Positions 42,381 to 52,575 of a DNA stretch of 64,000 nucleotides are shown in pieces. Source of the DNA: Roseateles_B sp041913905 (GTDB taxonomy: Bacteria; Pseudomonadota; Gammaproteobacteria; Burkholderiales; Burkholderiaceae_C); assembly GCA_041913905.1 (NCBI GenBank), contig JAYSEK010000005.1:62001-126000 (forward strand). The letters run 5' to 3'. The notes below the pieces were generated by a model, which was not told where the DNA came from, did no database searches, and saw only the letters and a list, made by a program, of their open reading frames with translations. Each line of letters opens with the position of its first letter. The stretch's first letter is position 1. Both the position numbers and the translations under genes were made by a program.

Positions 42381-43586
42381 ATGAGCCTTCCCCGCCTGTT
42401 CCGCAAGCAAGACCTGACCCCCGTGCTCGCCGCCCTGGCGCTGACGTTGCCGCCGCTGGCCGCGACACCCGCGCTGGCCGCTGACAAGATCAAGGTGGGC
42501 ATGCTCAGCACCTTGTCCGGCGCCGGCGCCGGCCTGGGCGTGGACATCCGCGACGGCTTCAACCTCGCGCTCAAGCACAAGGGCGGCAAGCTGGGCGGCC
42601 TTCCGGCAGAGGTGGTGATCGCTGACGATCAGCAGAACCCCGACGTCGCCAAGCAGGCCACCGACCGCCTGCTCAAGCGCGACAAGGTGGACGTGATGAC
42701 CGGTGTGGTGTTCTCCAACATCATGCTGGCCGTGGGGCCGGGCATCTTCGACAGCAAGACGCCGTATGTGTCCGCCAACGCGGGTCCGTCGCAGTATGCC
42801 GGCGAGCAGTGCAACCCCTACTTCTTCAACGTGGCCTGGCAGAACGACAACCTGCACGAGGCCGTCGGCAAGGTGGTGACGGACAAGGGCTTCAAGAAGG
42901 TGGTGCTGATCGCCCCCAACTACCCGGCCGGCAAGGACGCCATCACCGGCTTCAAGCGCTTCTACAAGGGCGCCGTGGCCGAAGAGATCTACACCAAGCT
43001 GGGCCAGCTGGACTATGCCGCCGAGCTGGCCCAGGCGCGCGCGGCCAAGCCGGATGCCCTGTACATCTTCCTGCCCGGCGGCATGGGCATCAACTTCATC
43101 AAGCAGTTCGTGGGGGCCGGCCTCTCGCGCGACATCACGCTCTTCGGCCCCGGCTTCTCGGCCGACGAGGACGTGATCAAGGCCGTGGGCGAGCCCATGC
43201 TGGGCATGTTCAACAGCTCGCACTGGGCCCATGACATGGACAACGCCGCGAACAAGCAGTTCGTGGCCGATTTCCAGAAGGAGTACGGCCGGCTGCCTTC
43301 GCTCTATGCTAGCCAGGGCTATGACGCCGCGATGCTGATCGATGGTGCAGTGGCCGATGTGAAGGGCCGGGTCGAGGACAAGGCCGCCTGGCTCAAGGCG
43401 CTGAAGGCGGCACACTTCACCTCGGTGCGGGGCCCCTTCAAGTTCAACAACAACCAGTACCCCGTCCAGGACTACTACCTGCGCATCATCGGCAAGGACG
43501 CCCAGGGCCGGGTCACCAACAAGACCCTGGGCAAGATCTTCAGCCAGCACGCAGACGCCTACGCGCCGCTCTGCAAGATGAAATGA
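42381..43586 (+). CDS. ABC transporter substrate-binding protein (LivK/aromatic type)
   Basis: This 401-aa periplasmic binding protein has a signal peptide (about residues 1-34, ending PALAADK) and a type 1 binding fold: IKVGMLSTLSGAGAGLGVDIRDGFNLAL, VVIADDQQNPDVAKQATDRLL and LYIFLPGGMGINFIKQF. Family members bind branched-chain amino acids or aromatic acids. Its place after the ligase suggests anthranilate, kynurenine or a related aromatic ligand. GGAG six bases upstream fixes the start at 42381. Confidence 0.9.
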   Translation: MSLPRLFRKQDLTPVLAALALTLPPLAATPALAADKIKVGMLSTLSGAGAGLGVDIRDGFNLALKHKGGKLGGLPAEVVIADDQQNPDVAKQATDRLLKRDKVDVMTGVVFSNIMLAVGPGIFDSKTPYVSANAGPSQYAGEQCNPYFFNVAWQNDNLHEAVGKVVTDKGFKKVVLIAPNYPAGKDAITGFKRFYKGAVAEEIYTKLGQLDYAAELAQARAAKPDALYIFLPGGMGINFIKQFVGAGLSRDITLFGPGFSADEDVIKAVGEPMLGMFNSSHWAHDMDNAANKQFVADFQKEYGRLPSLYASQGYDAAMLIDGAVADVKGRVEDKAAWLKALKAAHFTSVRGPFKFNNNQYPVQDYYLRIIGKDAQGRVTNKTLGKIFSQHADAYAPLCKMK

Positions 43587-43842
43587 CCCCCCCTACCGGC
43601 TGCGCCGGCCTTGCAGGCCGCGCCAGGCCAGAGGCCTGGCCCTTCGGTAGGAACAAACGCAAAGGCGTTTGTGTCCGACCTCAGCCCTCAGGGGGGCGTG
43701 AGCGACGGCCCGGCGGAGCCGGATCCGCGCTCCCCGTTGGAAGGGTCACCCCGCACCTGGCGGTGGGGGCTCCATGGTGGAGCGGCGCGAGAGGTGGCGG
43801 CGCTTTCCGCTTGAGCATTCGATGTGAGTACTACGACCTGTC
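43587..43842. repeat. Intergenic palindromic mosaic element, copy 2
   Basis: This 256-bp gap separates the binding protein from its permeases. It shares CCCCCTACCGGCTGCGCCGGCC and GGCCCGGCGGAGCCGGATCC with the gap at 39282-39475. Hairpins include CCAGGCC-AGA-GGCCTGG and ACAAACGC-AAAG-GCGTTTGT. The second is a perfect 8-bp stem. It may modulate relative expression of the binding protein and the membrane components. Confidence 0.6.
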
Positions 43843-44763
43843 ATGGATCTCGTTCTTGTTGCTGAGCAGTTGCTGAACGGCCTGCAGTTCGGCCTGATGC
43901 TGTTCCTGCTGGCGGCCGGGCTGACGCTGGTGTTCGGGATCATGGACATGATCAACCTGGCCCATGGCTCGCTGTACATGGTCGGCGCCTACCTGGCAGC
44001 GGCCGTGGGCGGCGCCACGGGCAGCTTCGTGCTGGGTCTGCTGGCCGCGGTGGCGGGCACGGCGGTGCTGGGCATGCTGCTCGAACTGAGCCTGTTGCGG
44101 CGGCTCTACCAGCGCGACCATCTCTCGCAGGTGCTGGCCACCTTCGCGCTGATCCTGATGATCAACGAGGGTGTGCGCATGGTCTGGGGCGAGCAGCCGC
44201 TGATGCTGAACACGCCGGCCGCGCTGTCAGGGCCGGTCGAATTGCTGCCGGGCCTGTTCTACCCGGCCTACCGGCTGCTGATCATCGGCGTGGGCCTGGG
44301 GGTCGCACTGGGTCTGTGGTGGGGCGTCACGCGGACCCGCGTGGGCATGTGGGTGCGGGCGGGCGCCTCCAACCGCGCCATGGCCCAGGCCCTGGGGGTG
44401 GACATCCGCCGGCTCTTCACCCTGGTGTTCGGCCTTGGTGCCGCCTTGTGCGCGCTGGCGGGCGGGTTGCTCGGGCCGCTGCTGGCGGTGCAGGTGGGCA
44501 TGGGCGAGAGCATCCTGATCCTGGCCTTCGTGGTGATCGTGATCGGCGGCATCGGTTCCATCCGCGGTGCGCTGATCGGCTCGCTGCTGGTCGGGCTGGT
44601 GGACACGGCCAGCCGCACGCTGCTGCCCGTGCTGCTGCGGGCCCTGGCCTCGCCCGAGCTGGCGTCCAGCCTGGGGCCGGCGCTGGCGTCCATCCTGATC
44701 TATGTGTTGATGGCCGCGGTGCTCTTCTGGCGCCCGCAAGGTCTTTTTCCCGCCAGGCACTGA
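43843..44763 (+). CDS. LivH-type ABC permease
   Basis: This 306-aa integral membrane protein has about eight hydrophobic helices and the LivH signature FGIMDMINLAHGSLYMVGAY near the N-terminus. The EAA-like coupling region is GASNRAMAQALGVDIRRLFTLVF, and VIGGIGSIRGALIGSLLVG is near the end. With LivM it forms the channel of the high-affinity importer. The next gene follows the stop without a gap (TGA then ATG). Confidence 0.94.
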   Translation: MDLVLVAEQLLNGLQFGLMLFLLAAGLTLVFGIMDMINLAHGSLYMVGAYLAAAVGGATGSFVLGLLAAVAGTAVLGMLLELSLLRRLYQRDHLSQVLATFALILMINEGVRMVWGEQPLMLNTPAALSGPVELLPGLFYPAYRLLIIGVGLGVALGLWWGVTRTRVGMWVRAGASNRAMAQALGVDIRRLFTLVFGLGAALCALAGGLLGPLLAVQVGMGESILILAFVVIVIGGIGSIRGALIGSLLVGLVDTASRTLLPVLLRALASPELASSLGPALASILIYVLMAAVLFWRPQGLFPARH

Positions 44764-45780
44764 ATGAAAGCTTCCACCGTTTCCTCTGCCGCACCGCTGC
44801 GGCTGGACCATCCCGGCATCGGCTTGTGGGGTCAGGTCTTGCTGCTGGCCGCGTTGGCGGCGCTGCCCTGGCTGCTGCAGCTCATGGGCCTGGAGTTCTA
44901 CACCGTGGTCGCGACCCGCGTGCTGATCTTCGCCATCGCTGCCAGCAGCCTCAACCTGATCCTGGGCTTCGGCGGCCTGGTCAGCTTCGGCCATGCGGCC
45001 TTCATGGGCCTGGGCGGCTACACCATCGGCGCGCTGATGAACGGTGGTGGCCTGGGGCAGCAGGCCCTGCTGGCCTGGCCGCTGGCGATGGCCGTGAGCG
45101 CTTGTGCATCCTGGCTGGTGGCGCTGGTGGCGCTGCGCACGCGGGGCGTCTACTTCATCATGATCACGCTGGCCTTTGCGCAGATGTTCTATTACCTGGC
45201 TGTGTCGATCCGGGCACTGGGGGGCGATGATGGCCTGCCGCTGGCGCAACGCTCGCTGCTGCCTGGCGTGGACCTGAAGGACGACAAGAGCTTCTATCTC
45301 GTCGTACTGGCCTGCTTTGCCTTGGGCATGGCCGCGCTGCAGCGCCTGCTCAATTCACCCTTTGGCCTGCTGCTGCAAGGCGTGCGTGAAAACGAAAGCC
45401 GTATGCGGGCCCTGGGCGCACCGGTGTTTGGCCTGCAGTGCGCGGCCTTCGTGCTGGCCGGCGCGATGGCAGGCCTGGCGGGCGCACTGCTGGCCAACCT
45501 CAACGGCCTGGTCAGCCCGCAGATGCTGCACTGGGCCCAGTCCGGCCAGCTGATGGTGATGGTGATCCTGGGCGGCGCAGGAGCGCTTTGGGGCGGTCCC
45601 TTGGGCGCGGCGGTGTTTCTGCTTCTGGAGGAAATCCTGTCGGCCTACACGCTGCATTGGCAGCTGGCGCTGGGCGCCTTGCTGCTGGCGGTGGTGATGC
45701 TGGCGCCGCAGGGCCTGGCGGGTCTGATGGCGGGCCTGCGCGAACGGCGCCTGCCGGGCGGGGAGGGCAACCATGGCTGA
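44764..45780 (+). CDS. LivM-type ABC permease
   Basis: This 338-aa integral membrane protein has the LivM pattern NLILGFGGLVSFGHAAFMGLGGY, the coupling segment GVRENESRMRALGAPVFGLQ and about ten hydrophobic segments. It pairs with the LivH-type subunit. Its last 8 bases overlap the first ATPase gene, which signals coupled synthesis of the transporter parts. Confidence 0.94.
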   Translation: MKASTVSSAAPLRLDHPGIGLWGQVLLLAALAALPWLLQLMGLEFYTVVATRVLIFAIAASSLNLILGFGGLVSFGHAAFMGLGGYTIGALMNGGGLGQQALLAWPLAMAVSACASWLVALVALRTRGVYFIMITLAFAQMFYYLAVSIRALGGDDGLPLAQRSLLPGVDLKDDKSFYLVVLACFALGMAALQRLLNSPFGLLLQGVRENESRMRALGAPVFGLQCAAFVLAGAMAGLAGALLANLNGLVSPQMLHWAQSGQLMVMVILGGAGALWGGPLGAAVFLLLEEILSAYTLHWQLALGALLLAVVMLAPQGLAGLMAGLRERRLPGGEGNHG

Positions 45781-46537
45781 GCTCCTGCGCGTGGAGTCCC
45801 TGGTCAAGCGCTTCGGCGCCCTGCGGGCCACGGACGAGGCCAGCTTCCAGGTGATGGAAGGCGAGGTCCACGCCCTCATCGGCCCCAATGGCGCGGGCAA
45901 GACCACGCTGATTCACCAGATCGCCGGCAGCCTGCGGCCCGATGGCGGCAGCATTCATTTCCGGGGGCAAGACCTGGCCCCCTTCGACATGGCCGCCCGC
46001 GTGCAGGCCGGGCTGGTGCGCAGCCATCAGATCACCAGCATCTTTCCCCGCTGCAGCGTGCTGGACAATCTCGTGCTGGCCGTCCAGACCCGCCGCGGCG
46101 GTGCCCGGCAGTGGTGGCAGGCCCGCAGGGCGCAGATCGTCGTGATGTCCGAGGCCGAGGCCCTGGCGCAGAAGGTGGGCTTGAGCTCACAGCTGGACCG
46201 CGCGGCAGGCAGCCTGTCGCATGCCGAGCAGCGCCAGCTGGAGATCGGCCTGGCGCTGGCGGCCAAGCCGCGCTTGCTGCTGCTGGACGAACCCATGGCG
46301 GGCATGGGGCCGGATGAATCGGAGCGCATGCTGGAGCTGCTGCAGCTGCTGCGCCTGAACATGACCCTGTTGCTGGTCGAGCATGACATGGACGCCGTCT
46401 TCCGCCTGGCCACGCGCATCTCGGTGCTGGTGGGCGGGCGCGTGATCGCCACCGGCTCGCCCGAGCACATCCGCGCGCATGCCGGGGTGCGTGAGGCCTA
46501 TCTGGGGGATGAGATGCCGGCGGAGGTGAGCGCATGA
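45773..46537 (+). CDS. LivG-type ABC transporter ATPase
   Basis: This 254-aa ATPase has Walker A GPNGAGKTTLIHQIAG, a Q-loop in VRSHQITSIFP, Walker B RLLLLDEPMAGMG with the catalytic Glu, and the H-loop LLVEHDMDAVF. The signature motif reads LSHAEQRQLEIGLAL instead of the usual LSGGQ-type. This variant (LSHAEQR) is common in LivG-like proteins of aromatic transporters. It powers uptake together with the LivF-type partner downstream (ATGA overlap). Confidence 0.94.
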   Translation: MAELLRVESLVKRFGALRATDEASFQVMEGEVHALIGPNGAGKTTLIHQIAGSLRPDGGSIHFRGQDLAPFDMAARVQAGLVRSHQITSIFPRCSVLDNLVLAVQTRRGGARQWWQARRAQIVVMSEAEALAQKVGLSSQLDRAAGSLSHAEQRQLEIGLALAAKPRLLLLDEPMAGMGPDESERMLELLQLLRLNMTLLLVEHDMDAVFRLATRISVLVGGRVIATGSPEHIRAHAGVREAYLGDEMPAEVSA

Positions 46538-47247
46538 GCGAGGCGGTGCTGGAAGTCCGCGGCCTGGAAGCCGCCTACGCCCGCAGCCCCGTGCTCTTCG
46601 GCCTGGACCTGGACGTGCGCCAGGGCGAGGTCCGATCCCTGCTGGGTCGCAACGGCATGGGCAAGAGCAGCCTGATCAAGTGCCTGGTCGGCTGGCTCAA
46701 GCCCAGCGCGGGCCGCATCCGGCTTTGCGGCGAGGACGTCACCGGCTGGTCGCCCGAGCGCATCGCCCGGCAAGGTCTGGCCCTGGTGCCCGAGGGGCGG
46801 CAGATCTTTCCGAATCTCAGCGTCGAGGAAAACCTGGTGGCCTTTGCCGCCAACCGCCGCGGGCTGAGCGCGCCCTGGACGCTGGCCCGCGTCTACGAGG
46901 CCTTTCCGCGCCTGGCCGAGCGGCGCCATCATGGCGGCGCCCAGCTCTCGGGCGGCGAACAGCAGCTGCTGGCCATCGCACGCGCGCTGATGACCAACCC
47001 GCAATTGCTGATCCTGGACGAGGCCACCGAAGGCCTGGCGCCGCTGGTGCGCGAGGAGATCTGGCGCGTGCTGAACGACTTGCGGGTGCAGGGGCAGACC
47101 ATCCTCGTGGTGGACAAATACGTGCAGCGCCTGCTGCGCCTGGGCGATGCGCACTACATCATGGAGCGAGGTCGCGTGGCCTGGCAGGGCGACTCCGCTG
47201 CGCTGGAGGCCGATCCGGCCTTGTGGCAGCGCTACCTTGGCGTATGA
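46534..47247 (+). CDS. LivF-type ABC transporter ATPase
   Basis: This 237-aa ATPase has Walker A GRNGMGKSSLIKCLVG, the LivF-specific region VPEGRQIFPNLSVEENL, signature LSGGEQQLLAIARAL, Walker B LLILDEATEGLAP and a D-loop. The usual H-loop His is replaced: ILVVDKYVQRLLR has Lys where many ATPases have His, a substitution also seen in some LivF proteins. It completes the importer. Confidence 0.92.
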   Translation: MSEAVLEVRGLEAAYARSPVLFGLDLDVRQGEVRSLLGRNGMGKSSLIKCLVGWLKPSAGRIRLCGEDVTGWSPERIARQGLALVPEGRQIFPNLSVEENLVAFAANRRGLSAPWTLARVYEAFPRLAERRHHGGAQLSGGEQQLLAIARALMTNPQLLILDEATEGLAPLVREEIWRVLNDLRVQGQTILVVDKYVQRLLRLGDAHYIMERGRVAWQGDSAALEADPALWQRYLGV

Positions 47248-47260
47248 GGAGGAGCGGACG

Positions 47261-47719
47261 ATGACTGATAGCCCTGCGCCCCGTTTTGTCTACGAACGCG
47301 AAGAGCGCGTGCGCTTCGGCCACTGCGATCCGGCCGGCATCGTGTTCTACCCGCGCTATTTCGAGATGCTCAATGCGCTGGTGGAGGACTTCTTCACCTT
47401 TGGCCTGGGCATCCCCTTTGATCAACTGCTCGGCGTGCGCCGCGTGGGCCTGCCCACGGCGAAGCTGGAGACGGGCTTCGAGCGCATCAGCCGCATGGGC
47501 GACGTGCTGACGCAGCGCGTCGCTGTCGAGCACATCGGGCGCAGTTCGCTGCGCCTCTTGCACCACTACGAGGGCCCGGACGGACGCCGGGCCTGGTTTC
47601 GCCAGTGGCTGGTCTGCACGTCGCTGGAGACGCACCGCCCCCAGCCGCTGCCCGATGACATTCGCAGCGCCTTGCTCGCCTTGGGCGGGCTGGGCGGCCT
47701 GCAGGAAAGCACCCCATGA
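47261..47719 (+). CDS. Hot-dog fold acyl-CoA thioesterase (4-hydroxybenzoyl-CoA type)
   Basis: This 152-aa thioesterase has the motif VRFGHCDPAGIVFYPRYFEMLNALVEDFF, in which the Asp of HCDPAGI is the usual catalytic residue of the 4-hydroxybenzoyl-CoA thioesterase family. GAGGAGGAG precedes ATG 47261. In aminobenzoyl-CoA or benzoyl-CoA clusters such enzymes release trapped CoA from dead-end thioesters. It overlaps the next gene (ATGA). Confidence 0.92.
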   Translation: MTDSPAPRFVYEREERVRFGHCDPAGIVFYPRYFEMLNALVEDFFTFGLGIPFDQLLGVRRVGLPTAKLETGFERISRMGDVLTQRVAVEHIGRSSLRLLHHYEGPDGRRAWFRQWLVCTSLETHRPQPLPDDIRSALLALGGLGGLQESTP

Positions 47720-48123
47720 CGACAACGCACAAGACGCTTCTCCAACCCGCCGGCTGGGCCGCGCCCAAGGGCTATGCCAACGGTGTGGCTGCCACGGGCC
47801 GCCAGATCTTCGTGGCCGGCCAGATCGGCTGGAACGCGCAGTGCCAGTTCGAAAGCGACGACTTCGTCGCCCAGGTCCGCCAGGCCCTGCTGAACATCAA
47901 GGCGGTGCTGGCCGAAGGTGGCGCCGGGCCGGAACACATCTGCCGCATGACCTGGTATGTGCTGGACAAGCGCGAATACCTCGCTCGCGGCCGCGAAGTG
48001 GGCCAGGTCTACCGCGAGGTGCTGGGCCGCGAGTACGGCGTGGCCATGAGCGCGGTGCAGGTGGCGGCGCTGATGGAGGACCGGGCGAAGGTGGAGATCG
48101 AGGTGACGGCGGTGGTGGGGTGA
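47716..48123 (+). CDS. RidA/YjgF-family enamine/imine deaminase
   Basis: This 135-aa RidA-family protein includes YANGVAATGRQIFVAGQIGWN, FVAQVRQALLNIKAVLAEGGAG, the conserved CRMTWYVLDKREYLA and the C-terminal MEDRAKVEIEVTAVV, where the family's substrate-binding Arg and Glu lie. RidA proteins hydrolyse reactive enamines and imines, releasing ammonia. Ring reduction of 2-aminobenzoyl-CoA yields an enamine-type product, so this protein plausibly removes the amino group. It is the last gene of the cluster. Confidence 0.92.
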   Translation: MTTTHKTLLQPAGWAAPKGYANGVAATGRQIFVAGQIGWNAQCQFESDDFVAQVRQALLNIKAVLAEGGAGPEHICRMTWYVLDKREYLARGREVGQVYREVLGREYGVAMSAVQVAALMEDRAKVEIEVTAVVG

Positions 48124-48243
48124 GGCTGCCTTCGGCCTGACGATCGTTCGACATCCTTCTCATGCCCGGCGCTGCGACGCCCACGGCGAGGAAGGCGAGC
48201 GGCGCGCAGGTCGCTCGCTGACTCCATACGCCATCCCGCAGGC

Positions 48244-49155
48244 TCAGAGTTCGCGCCTCGCCCCAAGAAATGCCTCTCGCAGCGCCGCCCCCGAATCCCG
48301 CCGCCACGCCGCAAACACCCGGCTCCTCTCCATCGTCTCCGCCAGCGGCTTGAACGCGGCCCCTTGGATGCCGGCCTCCCGAAATGCCGCCGGCACGATG
48401 GACACGCCCAGCCCTCGCGCCACCAGGGACACCACCGACAACCAGTGCCGCCCCTCGTGCTGCAACCGCGGATAGAAGCCCTGCTGGCGGCACATCTCGA
48501 TGATGCGGGCGTGGTAGTCCGGCGAACCTCGGCGTGAAAAGAGGATGAAGGGCTGGTCGCTCAAGGACGCCAGTGCGACGCGGCGCTTGCGGGCGGCGGC
48601 ATGGGAGGCCGGCAGGCAGGCGAGGAAGGGCTCGTCGTAGAGCGGCTCGCAGGCAAGCGTCGGCGGCAGGCGGTCGGTGTGGAGCAGGGCCAGGTCCAGT
48701 TCCTCCTGCAGCAAGGCCTGGATCTGGTCCTGCGAATTCAGCTCGATCACCACCACCTCCACCCGCGGGTGCGAGGCCTGGAAGGTCGCCAGCCAATCCG
48801 GCAGTCCATGGAAAACGGTGGATCCCACGAAGCCCAGGCGCAAGCGGCCCACCTCGCCGGCCTGCACCTCGCGGGCCTGGGCGCAGGCCTCCTCGAAGCG
48901 GCCCAGCAGTGCCTGTGCGCTGCTGCGGAAGGCTTCGCCCGCCGGGGTGAGGCGCACGCCCTTGCTGTCTCGATCCAGCAGCCGCGCGCCCACGGCCGAT
49001 TCCAGCTGCTGAAGCGCCACCGACAGCGGCGGCTGCGACATGGCCAGCCGTTGCGCCGCGCGCCCGAAATGCAGTTCCTCGGCCAGGGCCAGGAAGTAGC
49101 GCAGATGGCGCAGCTCCACGCGGGAGAGCGCGGCGGTCGCGAGCGATGTGACCAT
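48244..49155 (-). CDS. LysR-family transcriptional regulator
   Basis: This 303-aa regulator has an N-terminal winged helix-turn-helix (RHLRYFLALAEELHFGRAAQRLAMSQPPLSVALQQLE, residues ~16-50) and a two-lobed effector domain of the BenM/CatM/IlvY-like group (about residues 100-300). It is divergent from gcdH with 150 bp between starts, the usual arrangement for a LysR regulator and its target. ATTCGT-N7-ACGAAT at 49182-49200 fits a LysR binding site. Confidence 0.93.
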   Translation of the reverse strand: MVTSLATAALSRVELRHLRYFLALAEELHFGRAAQRLAMSQPPLSVALQQLESAVGARLLDRDSKGVRLTPAGEAFRSSAQALLGRFEEACAQAREVQAGEVGRLRLGFVGSTVFHGLPDWLATFQASHPRVEVVVIELNSQDQIQALLQEELDLALLHTDRLPPTLACEPLYDEPFLACLPASHAAARKRRVALASLSDQPFILFSRRGSPDYHARIIEMCRQQGFYPRLQHEGRHWLSVVSLVARGLGVSIVPAAFREAGIQGAAFKPLAETMERSRVFAAWRRDSGAALREAFLGARREL

Positions 49156-49181
49156 ATTCTGTACCTATCGTTGAATGGCTT

Positions 49182-49286
49182 ATTCGTATTGGACACGAAT
49201 CGTCTCACGAGGAATACTTGTCGCCCATCAAGGAGCGGTCCCGTGCCGCCCGATCGAGACGGCGATCGAGACAGCGATCGCGACAG
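49182..49286. promoter_or_regulatory. LysR-type operator and 12-bp triplicate upstream of gcdH
   Basis: ATTCGT (49182-49187) and ACGAAT (49195-49200) form a perfect inverted repeat with the T-N11-A spacing of LysR boxes. Further toward gcdH, three tandem 12-bp units (CGATCGAGACGG, CGATCGAGACAG, CGATCGCGACAG) occupy 49251-49286, just before the ribosome site. Confidence 0.5.
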
Positions 49287-49305
49287 GACTGGACAGGAGA
49301 TCACC

Positions 49306-50484
<1,179 letters not shown>

Positions 50485-50516
50485 GTTCAGTGGCCGCCAG
50501 GCCCTAGACTGCGGGC

Positions 50517-51410
50517 ATGACTTTACGCATTGCCTTCATCGGCGCCGGCCGTCTGGCCCAGTGCCTGGCCCCAGCCCTGGCCGAACAGGGGGAAACCATC
50601 GTGGCCGTGGCCAGCCGGGATCCTGCCTCCGCGCAGCGGCTGGCGGCGCAACTGCCCGGCAGCCATGCGCTGGCGCCTGCCCAGTGCGTGGCCCAGGCCG
50701 ATCTGGTGTTCATCAGCACGCCGGATGACGCCATCGCCGCGCTGACGGCCAGTCTGCCCTGGCGCGCCGGGCAGGCCTGCGTGCATTGCAGCGGTGCCAC
50801 CGGGCTTGACGCCCTGGAGGCCGCGCGGCAGGCCGGTGCGATGGTGGGTGGCTTTCACCCGCTGCAGATCTTCTCGGATCCCAAGGCCGCCCGCGAGCGG
50901 CTGGCGGGTTCGCTGGTGGCCATCGAGGCGCGGGACGAATCCTTGCAGGCCACGCTGCGGCGCCTCGCGGCCCGGCTGGGCCTGCAGCCGCTGGCCATCG
51001 ATGGCGCACAGCGCGCGGCCTACCACGCCGCCGCCAACATCGCGGCCAGCGGCCTGCTGGCCGTGTTGAGCGAAGCCGGCAGCCTGTTCGAGGATCTGGG
51101 CCTGTCTCCGGCCGACGCGCTGGCAGCCTTGATGCCGTTGGCCCGCGGTGCCCTGGACGCAGCGGCCCAGCGTGGCCTGCCCGAAGCCATTGCCGGGCCT
51201 GTGGCGCGGGGTGATGCCCAGGTGCTGGTCGCTCATCTGCGGGTGATGGCGGGCCGCGGCGATGCGCAACTCCAGCTCTACCGGTGGCTTTGCGAGCGCC
51301 AGCTGGCGCTGCTGGCCGGCACGGGGCGGCCGCCAGCCGGCTCGCGCGAGGCGCTGAGCGCGCTGCTGGCCCCCGCGAGCCGCCGCGAGCCTCCCAGCAG
51401 GCGCCCGTGA
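50517..51410 (+). CDS. Rossmann-like/DUF2520 oxidoreductase-like protein
   Basis: This 297-aa protein has an N-terminal Rossmann fold (IAFIGAGRLAQCLAPALAEQG) with ADLVFISTPDDAI. A Cys-Ser-Gly-Ala-Thr segment (VHCSGATGLDALEAA) and GGFHPLQIFSDP follow, then an all-helical DUF2520 domain (about residues 150-270; AYHAAANIAASGLLAVL). It resembles ProC/F420-dependent NADP oxidoreductases. Such proteins commonly lie near pantothenate genes in other bacteria, but not here. Cofactor is inferred; substrate unknown. Confidence 0.85.
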   Translation: MTLRIAFIGAGRLAQCLAPALAEQGETIVAVASRDPASAQRLAAQLPGSHALAPAQCVAQADLVFISTPDDAIAALTASLPWRAGQACVHCSGATGLDALEAARQAGAMVGGFHPLQIFSDPKAARERLAGSLVAIEARDESLQATLRRLAARLGLQPLAIDGAQRAAYHAAANIAASGLLAVLSEAGSLFEDLGLSPADALAALMPLARGALDAAAQRGLPEAIAGPVARGDAQVLVAHLRVMAGRGDAQLQLYRWLCERQLALLAGTGRPPAGSREALSALLAPASRREPPSRRP

Positions 51411-51671
51411 ACGGTCCTGGCAAGACCTGGCCCCATAGGCGACACCAGGCCCCATAGGCAAGACCTGGCCCTGGAGGGCGCTGACGCAGCGCAGCCGCAG
51501 GCAAGTGAAGGCCACAAACTTTCCGCTTCAAGCTGGCTGATCTGCATTTGAGCCCCTCGGCATCGCAGCAGGTCGCTCCTTTGCGGAGGTCTTCTCGCGC
51601 CATGCCTACACTGCGGGCCCAGACGACTTGGGACATGGGCCGGGCACACACTCAGGCCACAGGAGCAGACG
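51411..51671. other. Intergenic region with short direct repeats
   Basis: No gene is supported. GGCAAGACCTGGCCC occurs at about 51418-51432 and again at 51457-51471, and GGCCCCATAGGC occurs twice between and overlapping them, giving an A-B-B-A arrangement. No function is evident. Confidence 0.35.
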
Positions 51672-52547
51672 ATGAACGAGAACAAGAGCAGGCCAGGCCT
51701 GTGCCGCGACGCTTGCATGGCCGCCCTGGGCCTGGCATTGGCAGGCGGTGCGTTGGCGCAAGCGGCGCCCGCTTCGCAGTCTTCGGTACTCGGCGCAGCG
51801 CCAGCGGCCCCGGCCCCGGCCCCGGCCCCGGCCCCGGCCCCGGCCCCGGCCTCAACCAGTGCGCCTGACCTGGTGCTGGCCCCTGTGGCCGTCGCCGGCA
51901 AGCGGGCGCCGGACCCGGCCATCATCCCGGCCAAGTTCATCTACCTGATCGACGGTCTGGCCAAGAAGTACGCGGGCGAACTGATCCGATTGGACTTCAA
52001 GGCCCATGCCAAGGGGCAGAAGCTGCCGGCGCCTGGCACGCGGCTGATGGTGGAGCTGGAGAACGAGGACGAACTGCCCGTGGGCATGGCCGAGGACGGC
52101 ACGCTGAGCCTGCCGCCCTTGACGGCGGCCCAGTCGGAAAAGGCCAAGCTGATCCCCAACCAAGCCAAGGGCAGCATGGGCCTGCGCCTGAACCTCGAGG
52201 TCATTCCCAAGGTCGCCACGCTGACGCCCGAGCAGGTCGGTCGCGCGGAGGCGCAGCTGCGCGGTCTGGTGGGCGACATCAAGGGTTTGCTGCCCCTGGC
52301 CTTCCGCTGGATGCTGCCGGGCGTTTCTGGCGTGGCCTTGTGCCAGCCGGTGGCCGATGCGCCGGCGGCCTGGGTGTCCAGCCAGGGCCGGCATCGCATC
52401 ACCTTCCTCTATGAAAGCAAGGACAAGAAGCAGAACTGCGCGGTGCTGGACCCTGCCGGCCTGCCCGCAGACGCACGGCTGCAGGCACCGGAAGGCGCCA
52501 CCCTGGGCCCTTGGCTCAACGGCCTGACGGGCAGCAAGAGCCGCTGA
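51672..52547 (+). CDS. Exported protein with Ala-Pro repeat
   Basis: This 291-aa protein has a signal peptide (about residues 1-31, ending GGALAQA) and then an (Ala-Pro)n linker. The linker is encoded by seven perfect CGGCCC units at 51805-51846. The globular part (residues ~70-285) has two Cys near the C-terminus (ALCQPV and KQNCAVLD) and no motif known to me. Changes in hexamer number would alter the linker length without shifting the frame. It is probably periplasmic or surface-exposed. Function unknown. Confidence 0.65.
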   Translation: MNENKSRPGLCRDACMAALGLALAGGALAQAAPASQSSVLGAAPAAPAPAPAPAPAPAPASTSAPDLVLAPVAVAGKRAPDPAIIPAKFIYLIDGLAKKYAGELIRLDFKAHAKGQKLPAPGTRLMVELENEDELPVGMAEDGTLSLPPLTAAQSEKAKLIPNQAKGSMGLRLNLEVIPKVATLTPEQVGRAEAQLRGLVGDIKGLLPLAFRWMLPGVSGVALCQPVADAPAAWVSSQGRHRITFLYESKDKKQNCAVLDPAGLPADARLQAPEGATLGPWLNGLTGSKSR

Positions 52548-52575
52548 CATCCGGCGCCATCGACGGCGCCGCGCT

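Noticed and set aside
51805..51852. Phase-variable repeat
   Set aside because: The unit is 6 bp, so gain or loss changes only the Ala-Pro linker length and cannot switch the frame.
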